Source: Micromonospora chokoriensis (lineage in GTDB: Bacteria; Actinomycetota; Actinomycetes; Mycobacteriales; Micromonosporaceae). Taken from it: a stretch of 64,000 nt of DNA. This document shows, in pieces, positions 61,138 to 64,000 of the stretch. Within the stretch, counting starts at the first letter, position 1. Each line of letters begins with the position of its first letter. The notes under the pieces were generated by a model. The model saw only the letters and a program-made list of their open reading frames with translations, searched no databases and was not told where the DNA came from. Both the position numbers and the translations under genes were made by a program. The stretch lies in contig NZ_JOAN01000015.1 of NCBI RefSeq assembly GCF_000718555.1, positions 350,034-414,033 of the forward strand, written 5' to 3'.

Positions 61138-63978
61138 ATGTCGCCACGGATCCAGCTCCCGAGCGGTTGGGTGACCTTCGTGTTCACCGATATCGAGGGC
61201 TCGACCCGGCTGGCCCAACTGCTCGGCCCGGACTACCGTCCGGTGCTCGCCGAGCACCGACGGCTGCTGCGCTGCACGCTGGCCAGCACGGGTGGCGCGG
61301 AGCTGCTGACCGAGGGCGACTCGTTCTTCCTGGCCTTCGAGGACGCGGCTGCGGCGCTGACCGCGTGCCTGACCGCCCAGCGGGCACTGTCCAGCCACGA
61401 CTGGCCCACCAGCGAAGCCGCACCCCGGGTGCGGATGGGCCTGCACACCGGCTACGCCGAGCCGCGCGACGGCGAGTACGCCAGCCCCGAGGTGCACCGG
61501 GCCGCCCGGGTGGCCGCCGCCGCACACGGAGGGCAGGTGCTCTGTACGGCGTCCACCGCACGTCGGGCCGACCCGATGCCGCCGGGTGCGACCCTGCTTG
61601 ACCTGGGCCTGCACCGCTTGCGTGGCTTCGACGATCGGGAACGACTGTTCCAACTGGTCGCGCCGGGCCTGGAGCGGCAGTTCCCCCGGCCCCGCACCGC
61701 CGACGCGGTGGCGCACAACCTGCCCACCCAGGTGACCTCGTTCGTTGGTCGGCAGGCCGAGCGCATCGAGCTGGGTCTGCTGGTGGGGCAGCACCGCCTG
61801 GTCACCGTGCTCGGCGCGGGAGGCGCGGGCAAGACCCGGCTCGCGGTGGAGTTGGCCAGCGGGGTGGTCGAGTCGTACCCCGATGGGGTCTGGTTCGTCG
61901 ACATCGCCTCGGTGACCGACCCGGGGCTGGTGGCGTTCGCGATCGCCGCCGTGCTCGGCCTGCGACCCGAGCCGGGCCGGCCGATGCTGGACACCCTTGT
62001 CGAGTACGCGGCCGGACGCCGGATGCTTGTCGTCCTGGACACCTGCGACACCCAACCGGCCGCCTGCGCCGAGGTGATCGCGCGGTTGCTGTCCGGCGGC
62101 AGCGGCGTACGGGTGCTGGCGACCAGTCGTGAGTCGTTCAGCCTGCCCGGCGAGGTGGTGTGGCGGATTCCGCCGCTCTCGGTCGACCCGCGCGCGGACG
62201 GCAGGGAGAGCGACGCGGTGGCGCTGCTGCTGGACCGGACGGCGGCGGCGCGCGGGGGTCGGCAGCCCGACCCGGCCGAGTCCGCCGACCTGCGCCGGGT
62301 CGTGCAGCGGCTGGACGGCCTGCCGCTCGCCATCGAGTTGGCCGCCGCCCGACTGCGGGTGCTCTCCGTTGGGCAGCTCGCCGAGCGGTTGGACGATGTC
62401 CTGGGCACCTTGGACGCCGGCCGGGAAGACCCGGATCCGCCGCCGGTGGAGCGGGGTTGGTCCGGCAACCAGCAGGACACCGTGGACCTCGTCGCCGCGG
62501 CGGCCGGGGCGTCACCGCCCACCCCGGCGAGCAGGGCGGTGCAGCGCTCGGCCACCGAGCGGCACCTGACCATGCAGGCCACCGTCACCTGGTCGTACCG
62601 GACTCTGGGGCCCCGGGCCGCCCGCCTGCTGCGGTGGCTGGCGGTCTTCGCCGGCCCGGTGGATCTGGAGACGGTGGAGTGGCTGCTGGGTGACGACCCA
62701 CTGGACCCGCTCTCGGTCCTGGTGGACAAGTCGATGGTGTTGGCCGAGCCGCGTGCCGCCGGCAGCACCTACCGGATGCTCGACCCCATCCGGGCGTACG
62801 CGGCGCGGCGGTTGGCCGAGGCAGGCGAGGAGCAGGCCGCCCGGGACCGGCACGTGGCCTGGTCGGCGCACGCGTTGGACCGGGCGCACCTGGGTCAGGA
62901 CGGCCGGCCGGTGACGCTGTCGCTGTATGCCCTCGATCCACTGGCCGGGGAGCTGCGCGCCGCGCTGCGCTGGTGCGCCACCGGCGGCAGCGCCCGCGCC
63001 GGTCTCGGTCTGGCCGGCGGGCTGGACCAGTGGTGGCTGGAGCGGGGCCTGGCCCGGGAGGGGCGGCTCTGGCTGTTCCGGCTGTACGGGCGGATCGCCG
63101 AGACGGGTGAGCGGATCCCGGAGGCGGAGCTGGCAGCGGCGTACCACATGCACTCGCTGCATGCCAGCGCCGACGGCGAGTTCGCCGAGGAGCTGCGCTA
63201 CTCCCAGCGGGCGGAGGCGGCGGCCCGGCAGGCCGGCGACGCCGGGTTGCTGGCCCGGGTGCTCGCCGGCAGGGCAGCGCCGCTGGCGGACATGGGGCAG
63301 TTCGTCGAGGCCGAGCGGGTGTGCCGGGAGGTCATCGACTGGGCACACGGGCAGGACGTGGTCGGCGAGGCGCTGTTCGCGGTGTTCAGTCTGGCCGAGC
63401 TGCTCTGGCGTCGGGGTGCTTTGGAGGAGGCGGCGGAGCTGCTGGGGGCGGTGCGTCCGGTGGAGGCGGCCCGGCCCGTGGAGCGGGGGCGGCGTTCGGT
63501 GGACATGCTGCTCGGGATGGTCGCGTTGGCCCGGGGCGACGTGATCGCCGCACACGAGCATCTGCTGGTGGCGCTGCGCTCGCGGATGGGCCACGGCTAC
63601 CACGGCCGGGCGTGCGACACCTTGAACGCGGTCGCGGTGCGCTGCGCGATCGGCGGGGAGCGGCTGACCGCTGCCCGACTGTTCGGAGCCGCGCAGGCCA
63701 CCCGGGCGAGCATGCGCGCCACCCCGGGCATCTACGGCGGCTACTGGGCCGAACAGCAGGCGGAGTTGCGCGCGGTGCTGGGCGACGCGGCCTTCGACGA
63801 CGCGTACGGCGAGGGTGCCGAGCTGGGGCTGGACGAGGCCGCGGCGCTGGCACTGGACGTGGAACATCCGGACCTGGCGGCGGACTCGACCCGCTTCAGC
63901 ACCGGCCTGTCCCAACCAACCCCCCGCCGCCCAGCCGACCCCGACCGCCACCCAGCCACCCGAACCGAACGCGCCTAA
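61138..63978 (+). CDS. Class III cyclase domain-STAND ATPase-TPR regulator
   Basis: A 946-residue cytoplasmic multidomain protein. Residues about 8-175 form a class III nucleotidyl cyclase homology domain (VTFVFTDIEGSTRLAQLLG, LTEGDSFFLAFEDAAAALTA, VRMGLHTGYAEPRDGEY). It is followed by an NB-ARC/STAND ATPase with Walker A LGAGGAGKTRLAVELA and Walker B MLVVLDTCDTQ, then a winged helix region and a C-terminal helical TPR-like array with HGYHGRACDTLNAVAVRC. Proteins of this type are often called adenylate cyclase or LuxR/AfsR-like regulators; no C-terminal DNA-binding domain is present here, so output is unclear. ATG 61138 has GGAGG nine bases before it. Confidence 0.88.
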   Translation: MSPRIQLPSGWVTFVFTDIEGSTRLAQLLGPDYRPVLAEHRRLLRCTLASTGGAELLTEGDSFFLAFEDAAAALTACLTAQRALSSHDWPTSEAAPRVRMGLHTGYAEPRDGEYASPEVHRAARVAAAAHGGQVLCTASTARRADPMPPGATLLDLGLHRLRGFDDRERLFQLVAPGLERQFPRPRTADAVAHNLPTQVTSFVGRQAERIELGLLVGQHRLVTVLGAGGAGKTRLAVELASGVVESYPDGVWFVDIASVTDPGLVAFAIAAVLGLRPEPGRPMLDTLVEYAAGRRMLVVLDTCDTQPAACAEVIARLLSGGSGVRVLATSRESFSLPGEVVWRIPPLSVDPRADGRESDAVALLLDRTAAARGGRQPDPAESADLRRVVQRLDGLPLAIELAAARLRVLSVGQLAERLDDVLGTLDAGREDPDPPPVERGWSGNQQDTVDLVAAAAGASPPTPASRAVQRSATERHLTMQATVTWSYRTLGPRAARLLRWLAVFAGPVDLETVEWLLGDDPLDPLSVLVDKSMVLAEPRAAGSTYRMLDPIRAYAARRLAEAGEEQAARDRHVAWSAHALDRAHLGQDGRPVTLSLYALDPLAGELRAALRWCATGGSARAGLGLAGGLDQWWLERGLAREGRLWLFRLYGRIAETGERIPEAELAAAYHMHSLHASADGEFAEELRYSQRAEAAARQAGDAGLLARVLAGRAAPLADMGQFVEAERVCREVIDWAHGQDVVGEALFAVFSLAELLWRRGALEEAAELLGAVRPVEAARPVERGRRSVDMLLGMVALARGDVIAAHEHLLVALRSRMGHGYHGRACDTLNAVAVRCAIGGERLTAARLFGAAQATRASMRATPGIYGGYWAEQQAELRAVLGDAAFDDAYGEGAELGLDEAAALALDVEHPDLAADSTRFSTGLSQPTPRRPADPDRHPATRTERA

Positions 63979-64000
63979 CCCCCTCCCTCCCGCCCTCCCC

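Overview
This is a high-GC actinobacterial chromosome segment, most likely from a Micromonosporaceae genome (Micromonospora-like). The evidence is the strong third-position GC bias, many GTG starts, the mycothiol gene mshA, a BldN-type sigma factor, a BldC-like regulator, the 33-residue ribosomal protein bS22, and a rex-hemA-hemC-hemD-hemB operon. From memory, the backbone follows the gene order of the Mycobacterium tuberculosis Rv0482-Rv0512 region (murB, SDR, mshA, YbjN-like, gpm1, senX3-regX3, Rv0495c, ppx, Rv0498, Rv0500A/B, galE2, Rv0502, serB1, Rv0508, hem genes). That comparison was not computed.

Layout. 1-4.1 kb: a sugar ABC importer operon ending in a GH1 beta-glucosidase cut by the window edge, with two LacI-type operators in front. 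4.1-11.2 kb: mycothiol-dependent-type enzyme, murB, methyltransferase, SDR, mshA, YbjN-like protein and a histone-H1-like nucleoid protein. 11.5-14.2 kb: two tandem paralogous MFS exporters. 14.3-21.4 kb: gpmA, phoU, senX3-regX3, Rv0495c-like protein, Ppx/GppA phosphatase, TIM-barrel isomerase and CGNR regulator. 21.4-29.7 kb: a likely accessory block with an ATP-grasp glutathionylspermidine-synthase-like enzyme plus lipoprotein, proline dehydrogenase, hydrolase, membrane metallopeptidase and a MacA/MacB-type exporter. 29.9-39 kb: BldC-like protein, bS22, GalE2-like epimerase, acyltransferase, SerB1-like phosphatase, RsbN/BldN-like pair, acyl-CoA ligase, glutaredoxin-like protein and HAD phosphatase. 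39-41 kb: a NarL-type two-component system. 41.4-47.2 kb: the Rex-controlled heme operon. 47.4-64 kb: XRE regulator, a secreted nuclease, GNAT enzyme, lytic transglycosylase, FmdB protein, two paralogous LuxR-type regulators divergent from a large secreted subtilase-Kelch protein, and a cyclase-STAND-TPR regulator.

The most unusual signal is a dispersed 59-bp repeat with five copies at three loci (6.9-7.0, 31.6-31.7 and 39.7 kb). At each locus it lies between two co-oriented genes. Full units are 20-codon reading frames (SARSEP..RAPQSR) that start in a GTGA/ATGA overlap with the upstream stop and end in a GTGA overlap with the next start. The result is an unbroken chain of overlapping stops and starts across the repeat. 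At the 7 kb locus the repeat has replaced the natural C-terminus of a short-chain dehydrogenase. Other points worth a second look are two perfect DnaA boxes beside a 16-bp inverted repeat downstream of hemB, PHO-box-like repeats between phoU and senX3, a good Rex operator before rex, and several unusual domain combinations.
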